Part shown: positions 7,300 through 15,269 of the stretch, piece by piece
Position numbering within the stretch: the first letter of the stretch is position 1
Layout of the letters: each line of letters begins with the position of its first letter
Assembly: GCA_964628835.1 (NCBI GenBank)
Contig: CAZVME010000049.1
Span: 1 to 24,809, forward strand
Reading direction: 5' to 3'
Source of the DNA: JAAGZL01 sp964628835
GTDB lineage: Bacteria > Pseudomonadota > Gammaproteobacteria > Chromatiales > Chromatiaceae
DNA: 24,809 bases
Position numbers and translations under genes: made by a program
Notes under the pieces: model-generated
What the model was told of the DNA's origin: nothing
What the model saw: the letters and a program-made list of their open reading frames with translations, nothing else
The model's database searches: none

Positions 7300-9276
7300 A
7301 TGGACGATTCAGGCTTGAGAAAACAGGTTCAGGCGTACGGAGAGTGGAAATTCGAACTCATCCGTACCATGAATGAGTATCAGGATTGGCTGATCAGCAA
7401 TGATATGGCCAACAAAAACAGCACGCGCAAGATAAGGGAGTCCATCTCCGCACTCAACAGCGACCGACTCACCATCGCCTTCGTCGCAGAGTTCTCGCGC
7501 GGCAAAACCGAACTTATCAACGCCATCTTCTTCGCCAAGTATGGCCGCAGACTGCTACCATCCACAGCCGGGCGCACCACCATGTGCCCAACCGAGATCT
7601 TCTATGACTCGGGCGCAGATAAATCTTATGTGCGCCTACTGCCGATCGAGAGTCGGCTCCAGGACACCACCCTGCATGAACTGAAGCAGGAGACAGGACA
7701 GTGGGTGCACCACCCCCTGGATCTGGGTTCTGCCGAGCAGATAGAGGACACCCTGCGCGAGGTGGTAAAGACCCGCCGGGTAAGTCTGCGTGAGGCGGTG
7801 CGGCTGGGACTGTATAACCCGGAGCTGCACCCCCATCTGGAAAGCCCCCCGGCGTTTGTAGAGATACCCCGTTGGCGCCATGCCCTGGTCAGCTTCCCCC
7901 ATCCGCTACTACAGGATGGCCTGACCATACTGGACACCCCGGGACTCAACGCCCTGGGTAGCGAACCCGAGCTGACCCTGAACATGCTACCGGCCTCTCA
8001 AGCGGTGCTGTTTGTGCTGGCCGCAGACACCGGCGTCACCCGCACCGATCTGGATATGTGGCAACACCATATCAAGGGCTTTCAAAGTAGCCGCAAACGC
8101 GGCCTGGTGGTGGTGCTGAACAAGATAGACACCCTATGGGATGGCCTCTACGCCAGCGACCATATCGACCGGACCATTGGTGGGCAGTGCCGTTCCACTG
8201 CCAGAGTACTGGGCATAGATGAGAAATCCATATTCCCCATCTCGGCCCAGAAGGGTCTGTTGGCAAAGATACGCCAGGATGACGACCTGTTGACCAAAAG
8301 CAATCTGCCGGATCTGGAAAACTATCTATCCGACAACATCCTCAACTCACGCCATGAGATAATCCAGGACACCATCACCTCTGAAGTCAGTGACATGATC
8401 GAGACCAGTTACGGCATGATCTCTTCTAAACTGGCCGGCATTGGCACACAACTGGATGAACTGCGTCAAATCAGCGGCAAGAGCCAGGATGTGATTGAGG
8501 CCATGATGCAGAAGACCAGGGAGGAACAGGCCCTGTACATGAAGAACATCAACAGTTTTCAGATAAGCCGGAAGGTGTTGAAGGATCACGCCATGACCCT
8601 GCGTGAAGCGCTGGACATGGAGAAGCTGGAACAGAAGATCAAGCGAACCCGCCACCGCATGTCTGGCAACTGGACCACCCTGGGGCTCAAAACCAACATG
8701 CAGCATCTGTTTGATGACATGCGTGGCGAGATGCAGATTGTAACCAAAGAGAGCGAACAGATCCGCAAGCTTATTCGCAGCATCTATCAGCGCTTCCACC
8801 AAGAGCACGGGTTTACTGCGGCCCAACCCAAGACCTTTTCCATTATGCGTCACCGCATGGATCTTGACCTGCTGACCCAGGAGGCTGAGATCTTCCGCAA
8901 CAGCCCGGTAACCGCCATGACCGAGAAGCATTTCGTGGTAAAGCGCTTCTTTGTAGCCATGGTCAGCCGAGCCAGGGACGTGTTCTTTCAGGCCCGCCAG
9001 GAGATCAATGCCTGGATCAAGATCTGCCTAGAACCCCTGGTGTTTGAGATCCACAACCATCACGACAATATTGAGCATCACCTGCAGGATCTAAAAAAGA
9101 TCAACCAATCCCGGGATACCCTGAAAACCAGAATCGTAGAGCTGGAGCAACAGCACCAAGCCATAGCTCAGGATCTTACAGCCCTGCGCAATATGCACAA
9201 CAGGCTGACCAACCTGCAACCATGGACCGGAGATGAACGACCCAAACCACGCCTAGTGACACAGAACAGCGCCTGA
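7300..9276 (+). CDS. Dynamin-like large GTPase
   Basis: A 658 aa protein with an N-terminal dynamin-superfamily GTPase domain and a long helical remainder. The P-loop (residues 63-70) reads AEFSRGKT, so the first glycine of the usual GxxxxGK(S/T) is alanine. The switch region contains RTTMCPTE near 92-99, G3 is D212-T-P-G, G4 is N274-K-I-D277 and a SAQKG G5-like motif lies near 314. Residues about 360-640 are charged and helical, with heptad-like coiled coil near the C-terminus, and no clear transmembrane helix. An amphipathic stretch near 540-560 (VVKRFFVAMVSRARDVFF) could touch membrane. Bacterial relatives remodel or protect membranes, but this one's job is unknown. ATG 7300 is preferred over the TTG at 7288. 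It separates yggU from metX and probably has its own promoter. Confidence 0.82.
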   Translation: MDDSGLRKQVQAYGEWKFELIRTMNEYQDWLISNDMANKNSTRKIRESISALNSDRLTIAFVAEFSRGKTELINAIFFAKYGRRLLPSTAGRTTMCPTEIFYDSGADKSYVRLLPIESRLQDTTLHELKQETGQWVHHPLDLGSAEQIEDTLREVVKTRRVSLREAVRLGLYNPELHPHLESPPAFVEIPRWRHALVSFPHPLLQDGLTILDTPGLNALGSEPELTLNMLPASQAVLFVLAADTGVTRTDLDMWQHHIKGFQSSRKRGLVVVLNKIDTLWDGLYASDHIDRTIGGQCRSTARVLGIDEKSIFPISAQKGLLAKIRQDDDLLTKSNLPDLENYLSDNILNSRHEIIQDTITSEVSDMIETSYGMISSKLAGIGTQLDELRQISGKSQDVIEAMMQKTREEQALYMKNINSFQISRKVLKDHAMTLREALDMEKLEQKIKRTRHRMSGNWTTLGLKTNMQHLFDDMRGEMQIVTKESEQIRKLIRSIYQRFHQEHGFTAAQPKTFSIMRHRMDLDLLTQEAEIFRNSPVTAMTEKHFVVKRFFVAMVSRARDVFFQARQEINAWIKICLEPLVFEIHNHHDNIEHHLQDLKKINQSRDTLKTRIVELEQQHQAIAQDLTALRNMHNRLTNLQPWTGDERPKPRLVTQNSA

Positions 9277-9289
9277 CCGGATGATATAG

Positions 9290-9318
9290 TTGCTTACTGT
9301 AGACACAGTGATTAGACT
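9290..9318 (+). promoter_or_regulatory. Weak promoter with internal inverted repeat upstream of metX
   Basis: TTGCTT (9290-9295) and TAGACT (9313-9318) are 17 bases apart, 35-63 bp before the metX ATG. The spacer contains a perfect inverted repeat ACTGT-AGAC-ACAGT (9296-9309), which could be an operator. Both hexamers are weak matches, so this is tentative. Confidence 0.27.
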
Positions 9319-9352
9319 GCTGCGGTCATAAACTAATCGGCCTGAATACCAA

Positions 9353-10498
9353 ATGCCCGAGCCATTCCCTGCCGACTCTGTCGGTCTGGTACAGCCACAG
9401 AAAAAGAGTTTCCACGAGCCGATCTCGCTGATCAGTGGCCGCACCCTGCCCGGGTACGAACTGGTCTATGAAACCTACGGCGAGTTAAACCAAGCCAGAT
9501 CCAATGCCATTCTGGTATGCCACGCCCTGTCCGGTGATCACCACGCCGCTGGTTACTATGCGGACGATGAAAAACCGGGTTGGTGGGACACATGTATCGG
9601 GCCGGGAAAACCATTCGACACCAACCGGTTTCACGTGGTATCTGTGAACAACATTGGTAGCTGCAAGGGCTCCACCGGACCCAACACCATCAATCCGGAA
9701 ACCGGCAATTTCTACGGCCCGGACTTTCCCATAGTAACCGTCAAAGACTGGGTGCAGACCCAGCATACCCTGATGCAAAGTCTGGGCATTGAAAAATGGG
9801 CCGCAGTGATCGGGGGCAGCCTGGGCGGCATGCAGGCCATGCAGTGGTCTATAGATTACCCGGACAAGGTGGGATACGCCTTGGTGATTGCTGCAGCCTC
9901 GCGCCTGTCGGCACAGAACATCGGCTTCAACGAAGTGGCCCGACAGGCCATCCTGTCCGACCCGGATTTTCACGGCGGTCACTTCTACAGCCACGACACC
10001 ATCCCCCGACGCGGCCTGATGCTGGCCCGCATGCTGGGCCACATCACCTACCTGTCAGATGACGCCATGCGCGCCAAGTTTGGACGGGAGCTGCGGGAAG
10101 GACACCTGAACTACGACTTCAGCGTGGAGTTTCAGGTGGAGAGCTATCTGCGCCACCAGGGTAGCGCCTTTGTGGAACGCTTCGATGCCAACACCTATCT
10201 GCTGATGACCAAGGCCCTGGACTATTTCGATCCGGCCAGTGAGTACGGAAATGATCTGGTCACCGCCCTGAAGCAGGCCACGGCCAAGTTCCTGGTGGTG
10301 TCATTTACCAGCGACTGGCGGTTTGCACCAGCGCGCTCCAAAGAGATAGTAAAGACGCTGATCGATGCCAAACGTCAGGTGAGCTACGCTGAGGTGGAAG
10401 CCTCGGGCGGACATGACGCCTTCCTGATGCCAATCACTTACTACATGCAGATTCTCAACTCCTATATGAATAAGGTTGCACAAGAGGTGGGGGCATGA
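9353..10498 (+). CDS. metX: Homoserine O-acyltransferase MetX (probably succinyl type)
   Basis: A 381 aa alpha/beta-hydrolase that acylates homoserine in the first committed step of methionine synthesis. The catalytic triad is visible as S156 (GGSLGG nucleophile elbow), D321 (SDWRF) and H354 (GGHDAF). Other family blocks are YETYGELN near 40, HALSGDHHAAG near 57 and ARQAILSDP near 195. The IGSCKGSTGP segment near 101-110 matches the GSTGP form seen in gammaproteobacterial MetX enzymes that use succinyl-CoA, whereas many acetyl-CoA enzymes have GTTGP; this substrate call is inference. It overlaps metW by ATGA, the standard metXW pair. Confidence 0.94.
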   Translation: MPEPFPADSVGLVQPQKKSFHEPISLISGRTLPGYELVYETYGELNQARSNAILVCHALSGDHHAAGYYADDEKPGWWDTCIGPGKPFDTNRFHVVSVNNIGSCKGSTGPNTINPETGNFYGPDFPIVTVKDWVQTQHTLMQSLGIEKWAAVIGGSLGGMQAMQWSIDYPDKVGYALVIAAASRLSAQNIGFNEVARQAILSDPDFHGGHFYSHDTIPRRGLMLARMLGHITYLSDDAMRAKFGRELREGHLNYDFSVEFQVESYLRHQGSAFVERFDANTYLLMTKALDYFDPASEYGNDLVTALKQATAKFLVVSFTSDWRFAPARSKEIVKTLIDAKRQVSYAEVEASGGHDAFLMPITYYMQILNSYMNKVAQEVGA

Positions 10499-11100
10499 TG
10501 CAGCGACCGGATCTGACTAATATAAAGCGCTGGATCAAGCCTGGTTCACGGGTACTTGATCTCGGTTGCGGTGACGGCACCCTGCTCTCCATGCTACGGG
10601 ATGAGATGGAAGTAGATGGCTACGGCCTGGAGATTGAACCAGAGAATATCATCCAGTGCGTGCGTAAGGGGATCAATGTTATTCAGCGGGACCTGGATGC
10701 GGGACTAAGTGACTTTGACGAGCAGTCCTTCGATTACGTCATCATGACCCAGACCCTGCAAGCGGTACATTTCCCGGACCGTCTGTTGACAGAGATGCTG
10801 CGAGTTGGACATCAGGGAATAGTCACCTTCCCCAATTTTGGCAACTGGAAGAACCGGCTGCAGTTGGGCATTGGCGGCCGGATGCCAATATCTAAAACCC
10901 TGCCCGCCCAGTGGTACGACACCATGAACATCCACCTGTGCACTGTCAAGGATTTCGAGGATCTGTGTCATCAACATGAGATCAGGATCCTGGAACGCAT
11001 GGTAGTGGACCAGGCACATCGCGCACGCACCGGCATCCGTGTTCTCCCAAATCTATTGGGCGAGATCGCCCTGTTCCGTTGTCAGCGCGGCAGCGTCTGA
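10495..11100 (+). CDS. metW: Methionine biosynthesis protein MetW
   Basis: A 201 aa methyltransferase-fold protein. The SAM-binding motif VLDLGCGDGTLL is at about residues 20-31, followed by YVIMTQTLQAV near 82 and the family block GIVTFPNFGNWKNRLQL near 107-123. MetW is needed with MetX for methionine synthesis in several proteobacteria and is thought to form or activate the acyltransferase complex; its own methyl transfer is unproven. The start overlaps the metX stop. Length is normal. Confidence 0.94.
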   Translation: MMQRPDLTNIKRWIKPGSRVLDLGCGDGTLLSMLRDEMEVDGYGLEIEPENIIQCVRKGINVIQRDLDAGLSDFDEQSFDYVIMTQTLQAVHFPDRLLTEMLRVGHQGIVTFPNFGNWKNRLQLGIGGRMPISKTLPAQWYDTMNIHLCTVKDFEDLCHQHEIRILERMVVDQAHRARTGIRVLPNLLGEIALFRCQRGSV

Positions 11101-11137
11101 GGCAAAGAGATATACTTTCTCTGTCAGCCATCCGCAC

Positions 11138-11172
11138 TGCCGCCATTGCAAGCCCCCTGAACCCTGGCGGCA
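11138..11172 (+). other. Inverted repeat (hairpin) between metW and the DUF4426 gene
   Basis: TGCCGCCA (11138-11145) and TGGCGGCA (11165-11172) form a perfect 8 bp stem around a 19-base loop. No T-run follows, so it is not a classic intrinsic terminator; it may be a processing or attenuation structure in the metXW transcript. It ends 29 bp before the next ATG. Confidence 0.4.
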
Positions 11173-11200
11173 ATAACCTGAACTATTGGAGGTAAGAGTC

Positions 11201-11650
11201 ATGCATATTAACAACCTGATAAATGTTTGCGCCGTATCTATCCTTCTACTCCTATCCTCACCTGCAGTGGCAGAAAACAGCACCAGCAGTGGCGGCTACA
11301 CCATACATCACAACGCATTGAAGGCAGACTTCCTGTCTCCGGCAATCGCCAAGGCCTACAACATCCAGCGCAGTAAGTTTCGCGGGCTGCTAAACATCAG
11401 CGTGATCAAAGATAAACCTGGCACATCCGGCACTCCGGTGAAGGCGCGCATAGAACTCAAAGTTGCCAACCTGAACAGCGTGCCCAAGGAGATAGAGCTA
11501 AAACAGATAGTGGAGGACCAGGCCATCTACTACATAGGTGATTTCCCCGTGGTTAACCGCGAGATAGTAAATTTCAATCTTGAGGTAATCCCTGAGGGCC
11601 AAAAACGCCCCATCTTGGCGAGATTCAGCCAACAATTCTATATCGACTAA
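11201..11650 (+). CDS. Secreted DUF4426 domain protein
   Basis: A 149 aa protein with a typical signal peptide: a hydrophobic core up to about residue 22 and an A-V-A cleavage site before E-N-S-T. The mature part begins with a GGYTIHHNALKADFL block and has the beta-rich DUF4426 pattern, ending FSQQFYID. Function is unknown; it is expected to be periplasmic. The same family follows metW in Pseudomonas genomes, so the position supports the call. GGAGG at 11188-11192 lies 8 bases before ATG 11201 and rules against an upstream TTG start at 11186. Confidence 0.85.
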   Translation: MHINNLINVCAVSILLLLSSPAVAENSTSSGGYTIHHNALKADFLSPAIAKAYNIQRSKFRGLLNISVIKDKPGTSGTPVKARIELKVANLNSVPKEIELKQIVEDQAIYYIGDFPVVNREIVNFNLEVIPEGQKRPILARFSQQFYID

Positions 11651-11658
11651 AAACAGTA

Positions 11659-12630
11659 ATGTTATTAAGCAGCGCAGCAATCATCCTCGGCTTTGCCCTC
11701 CTAGTATGGGGGGCCGAAAGATTTGTCACCGGAGCCGCCGCCATTGCGCGCAATATGGGGATCTCTCCCCTGCTGATCGGACTGACCATCGTGGGGTTTG
11801 GCACCTCAGCCCCGGAGATCCTGGTCTCCGCCATGTCCTCTGTTCAGGGAAACCCGGGATTGGCCATCGGCAACGCCATCGGCTCCAACATCGCTAATAT
11901 CGCCCTGATTCTGGGTGTGACCGCCATGGTGGCACCACTTAACGTCCACTCCCTCACCCTAAAACGGGAATACCCAATGTTGCTGGCGGTCTGCCTGCTG
12001 GCCGTACTGCTGATGCTGGATGGGGAGCTGGACCAACTGGACGGGATAATCCTGATCTCAGGTCTGGTGCTGGTGATGTACGGCCTGGTGCACATTGGTA
12101 AATCCAGCCGCAGATCAGACCCCATGGAGATGGAGTATGAGGCGGAGATCCCCCAGGACATGCCCACCGGCATGGCGGCGCTCTGGTTCCTGGTTGGTCT
12201 CACCCTGCTTCTAGTCAGCTCACGCATGTTGGTATGGGGTGCAATAAATATAGCCACCGCATTTGGAGTGAGCGACCTGATTATTGGGCTCACCATCGTC
12301 GCCCTGGGCACCAGCCTGCCGGAGCTGGCCGCTGGCATCACCAGCGCCCTGAAACGGGAACATGACATCGCCATCGGCAACATAATCGGCTCCAACATGT
12401 ACAACCTGTTAGCGGTACTGCCCATGCCTGCACTTCTAGCATCAGGCCGTTTTGATCCAGCGATAATGGAGCGGGATATGCCTGTTATGATCGGGCTGAC
12501 CCTATTGATGTTTGTAATAAGTTATGGATTTCGCAGAAATGGCCGTATCAACCGGATTGAGGGACTTTTACTACTGTGTGCTTTCATCGGTTATCAGGGA
12601 ATGCTATTTTTAAGCACTCAAGGGGCCTAA
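11659..12630 (+). CDS. yrbG: Calcium/sodium antiporter, YrbG family
   Basis: A 323 aa integral membrane cation exchanger of the CaCA family with about ten membrane segments. The two inverted alpha repeats are clear. GFGTSAPEILVSAMSS near residue 54 with GNAIGSNIANI near 73 make the first; ALGTSLPELAAGITSA near 215 with GNIIGSNMYNL near 243 make the second. The acidic residues in the two G-T-S-x-P-E motifs bind the ion. A charged cytoplasmic loop lies near residues 150-170. It starts 8 bp after the DUF4426 stop and ends 4 bp before kdsD. A YrbG homologue precedes kdsD (yrbH) in E. coli as well, so it belongs to the LPS block. Confidence 0.92.
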   Translation: MLLSSAAIILGFALLVWGAERFVTGAAAIARNMGISPLLIGLTIVGFGTSAPEILVSAMSSVQGNPGLAIGNAIGSNIANIALILGVTAMVAPLNVHSLTLKREYPMLLAVCLLAVLLMLDGELDQLDGIILISGLVLVMYGLVHIGKSSRRSDPMEMEYEAEIPQDMPTGMAALWFLVGLTLLLVSSRMLVWGAINIATAFGVSDLIIGLTIVALGTSLPELAAGITSALKREHDIAIGNIIGSNMYNLLAVLPMPALLASGRFDPAIMERDMPVMIGLTLLMFVISYGFRRNGRINRIEGLLLLCAFIGYQGMLFLSTQGA

Positions 12631-12634
12631 TATA

Positions 12635-13633
12635 ATGAACCACGAACAACCACCATCCGCAGAGGAGTCGGAACGGCTACAGGCGTTGGGACTAGCGGTA
12701 ATCCGGCACGAAACCGAGGCGGTTCAGGCTCTGGCCAGCCGCATTGACCACCACTTCGTCCGCGCTTGCAACTTCATGCTCAACTGTAGCGGTCGCATCG
12801 TGGTGCTGGGGATGGGCAAGTCCGGACATATCGGTCACAAAATCGCCGCCACCCTGGCCAGCACCGGAAGCCCGGCCTTTTTTGTGCATCCAGGTGAGGC
12901 CAGCCATGGCGATCTTGGCATGATCACCGCCAGCGACGTGGTTCTGGCCCTATCCAACTCTGGCGAGACCTCGGAACTGCTCACCATTCTGCCACTGATA
13001 AAACGCCTGGGAGTGCCACTCATAGCCATGACCGGCAATCAGACCTCGAATATGGCCCGCGAGGCCGATGTTAATATAGATGTGAGCGTGGAGCAGGAGG
13101 CCTGTCCCCTAAACCTGGCCCCCACCTCCAGCACCACTGCCGCCCTGGTCATGGGCGACGCCCTGGCCATCGCCCTGCTGGAGGCGCGCGGCTTCACCGA
13201 ACACGATTTTGCCAAGTCGCACCCCGGCGGCACCCTGGGCCGCAGGCTGCTGCTGCACATAGGTGATATCATGCACTCTGGAGCCGGGATCCCCCAGGTC
13301 AGAACCGACGCCCCCCTGCGTGACGGCCTGATGGAGATGACCAACAAGGGTCTGGGTATGACCGTGGTAGTAGATTCTGACAATACAGTTGCCGGCATCT
13401 TCACCGATGGCGATCTCAGACGCACCCTGGACCTGGGTGTGGATATGCACAACTGTGAGATAGCAGAGGTGATGACCGACCAGTGCCAGACGGCACAGGC
13501 AGATATGCTGGCGGCCGAGGCCCTACAGATAATGCAGAAAAATAAGATCAACGCCCTGCCCATCGTGGACCAGGAGCAGCGTCTGGTGGGTGCCATCAGC
13601 ATGCATGATCTGCTGCGGGCCGGCGTAGTATAA
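12635..13633 (+). CDS. kdsD: D-arabinose 5-phosphate isomerase
   Basis: A 332 aa enzyme that converts ribulose 5-phosphate to arabinose 5-phosphate, the first step to Kdo for the LPS core. It has an N-terminal SIS sugar-isomerase domain (GMGKSGHIGHKIAATLASTG near residue 53, SNSGETSEL near 107, CPLNLAPTSSTT near 155) followed by two CBS domains from about residue 205 (IMHSG, then FTDGDLRRT near 250 and the second repeat NKINALPIVDQEQRLVG near the end). The arrangement and length match KdsD/YrbH. It starts 4 bp after yrbG and runs into kdsC. Confidence 0.95.
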   Translation: MNHEQPPSAEESERLQALGLAVIRHETEAVQALASRIDHHFVRACNFMLNCSGRIVVLGMGKSGHIGHKIAATLASTGSPAFFVHPGEASHGDLGMITASDVVLALSNSGETSELLTILPLIKRLGVPLIAMTGNQTSNMAREADVNIDVSVEQEACPLNLAPTSSTTAALVMGDALAIALLEARGFTEHDFAKSHPGGTLGRRLLLHIGDIMHSGAGIPQVRTDAPLRDGLMEMTNKGLGMTVVVDSDNTVAGIFTDGDLRRTLDLGVDMHNCEIAEVMTDQCQTAQADMLAAEALQIMQKNKINALPIVDQEQRLVGAISMHDLLRAGVV

Positions 13634-13646
13634 ACCAACTCAAGCC

Positions 13647-14183
13647 ATGACTGACAAGAGCGAAATGCAACAGATTACAGAACTAGCCAAACAGATACGT
13701 CTGGTGATATTCGATGTGGACGGGGTACTCACCGACGGTAGTCTGATCATGGGTGATGATGGGCAGGAGTATAAGGCCTTCAACGCAAAGGATGGCCACG
13801 GCATGAAGATGCTGCAGGCCTCAGGGGTGGAGATCGGTATCATCTCCGCCCGCAACTCCCGGGTGGTCTCACTGCGGATGGAGAGCCTCGGCATTAAACA
13901 TGTATACCAGGGAGAGCGGAACAAGCTAAAGGCGTTTGCCGACCTGCTGAAAAAACTGAACCTGGATCCCAGCCAGATCGCCTACGTGGGCGATGATCTG
14001 CTGGACCTCTGTATCATGCGCAAAGTGGGGCTTGCCATAGCGGTACAGGATGCCAGCCCGGAGGTGGTGGCGCAGGCAGACTGGCAGACAACGGCGAATG
14101 GCGGCAAGGGTGCCGCCAGAGAGATATGTGAAACGATCATGCGCTCACAGGGCTGTTACGAAGGCATCCTGGCAAAATATTAA
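13647..14183 (+). CDS. kdsC: 3-deoxy-D-manno-octulosonate 8-phosphate phosphatase
   Basis: A 178 aa HAD-family phosphatase lacking a cap domain that releases phosphate from Kdo 8-phosphate. The nucleophile and acid aspartates are D23 and D25 in FDVDGVLTDG. Further motifs are IISARNS near residue 67, a conserved lysine in GERNKLKAF near 92 and YVGDDLLDL near 113. Length and motif order match KdsC. It is 13 bp after kdsD and 11 bp before lptC. Confidence 0.95.
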   Translation: MTDKSEMQQITELAKQIRLVIFDVDGVLTDGSLIMGDDGQEYKAFNAKDGHGMKMLQASGVEIGIISARNSRVVSLRMESLGIKHVYQGERNKLKAFADLLKKLNLDPSQIAYVGDDLLDLCIMRKVGLAIAVQDASPEVVAQADWQTTANGGKGAAREICETIMRSQGCYEGILAKY

Positions 14184-14194
14184 CCGAGACCACC

Positions 14195-14761
14195 ATGGAA
14201 CAGAGGAACATATTAATTGGAATAATCCTGGTACTGCTGGCCTTGGGCAGTAACTGGATGATCTCCTCCACCCCAACGACCGAGCCCGCCATAGGCGCTG
14301 AAGAGCACAAAATGGACTATTATGTGCGCGACTTCACCACCACACTAATGGGGGAGAAAGGGGAACCATTCCGCCAACTGAGTGCTGAACTCATGGTGCA
14401 CTACCCGGACGACGACACCACTGAACTTACCAAACCACTCATAACCATGTTTGAACAAAGGACACCAGAGTGGAAAATCCGGTCGGAGGCCGGCTGGTTG
14501 TCAGGTGATGGGGACCTGCTGTTACTACAAGGCAAAGTAACCATTGATCGCCCCAAAACATCCACCCAGGACCCAGTGCGTATAGTAACCAGTAACCTGC
14601 GGGTACAACCAAACCAGAACTATGCCGAAACCGAAGAACAGATTACCATTGACACGCTCGACAACCGGATAACATCCAAAGGTATGCAGGCCTGGCTGAC
14701 CAAGCCGCTGCGGATAAAGTTTAGCGCCAACGTAAGAGGACAATATGAGGTCGATAAATAA
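14195..14761 (+). CDS. lptC: LPS export system protein LptC
   Basis: A 188 aa bitopic inner-membrane protein. A single N-terminal helix (ILIGIILVLLALGSNWMI, about residues 4-22) anchors a periplasmic beta-jellyroll, with YYVRDFTTTLMGEKGEP near 43 and MQAWLTKPLRIKFSANVRGQYE at the end as family blocks. LptC passes LPS from the LptBFG transporter to LptA. Primary sequence conservation is low in this family, so synteny between kdsC and lptA carries weight. The last 17 bp overlap lptA. Confidence 0.92.
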   Translation: MEQRNILIGIILVLLALGSNWMISSTPTTEPAIGAEEHKMDYYVRDFTTTLMGEKGEPFRQLSAELMVHYPDDDTTELTKPLITMFEQRTPEWKIRSEAGWLSGDGDLLLLQGKVTIDRPKTSTQDPVRIVTSNLRVQPNQNYAETEEQITIDTLDNRITSKGMQAWLTKPLRIKFSANVRGQYEVDK

Positions 14762-15269
14762 ACTACTCACCACACTTCTACCGATACTAATTCTGGTATC
14801 AGCCCCGTTTACCGCACATGCCCTGAAAGAGGATGTAAACAAGCCGATCGAGGTTGAAGCAGACAGTGTCGAAATAGATGAAGGTAGTGGTAAAAGCACC
14901 TACAAAGGGAATGTGATCCTGAGCCAGGGTAGCATCCGTCTGAAGGCAGACACAATTACCGTTATTCAAAACGAGAAAAAGTCAGATCAGATCAAGGCAG
15001 TGGGCAGACCAGCTACCCTGACCCAGAAATCCAGCAAGGGGAAAAAGGGAATTAAGGGGCGTAGCCAGCGCATGGAGTACTACATAGACAGCGACATTCT
15101 GTACCTGATCGGCAATGCCTCTCTGGTGCAGGGCAAAGACACCTTCCAGAGTGACCGCATCGCCTACGACCGAAAAAAGTCGTTGATAAAGGGTGGCACC
15201 AGCGCCAAGGGGAAACAGCGTGTTAAAGTTACAATCAAGTCAAACAAAAAAAAGAATAGTAGCAAATGA
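14745..15269 (+). CDS. lptA: LPS transport periplasmic protein LptA
   Basis: A 174 aa periplasmic protein that forms the bridge carrying LPS to the outer membrane. It has a signal peptide (hydrophobic segment about residues 8-22, likely cut after AHA). The OstA-like beta domain begins KPIEVEADSVEIDEGSG, with STYKGNVILSQGSIRLKAD near 50 and DTFQSDRIAYDRKKSLIKGG near 140. The C-terminal tail is unusually lysine rich (VTIKSNKKKNSSK). Its start lies inside lptC and its stop overlaps lptB by ATGA, so the three are translationally coupled. Confidence 0.94.
   Translation: MRSINKLLTTLLPILILVSAPFTAHALKEDVNKPIEVEADSVEIDEGSGKSTYKGNVILSQGSIRLKADTITVIQNEKKSDQIKAVGRPATLTQKSSKGKKGIKGRSQRMEYYIDSDILYLIGNASLVQGKDTFQSDRIAYDRKKSLIKGGTSAKGKQRVKVTIKSNKKKNSSK

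Noticed and set aside
8347..8931. 194-codon minus-strand frame opposite the dynamin-like gene
   Set aside because: It is fully antisense to the GTPase reading frame with a His/Leu-rich shadow composition and no start signal.
13039..13638. 199-codon minus-strand frame opposite kdsD
   Set aside because: It is a Ser/Arg-rich shadow of the kdsD frame, antisense over its whole length.
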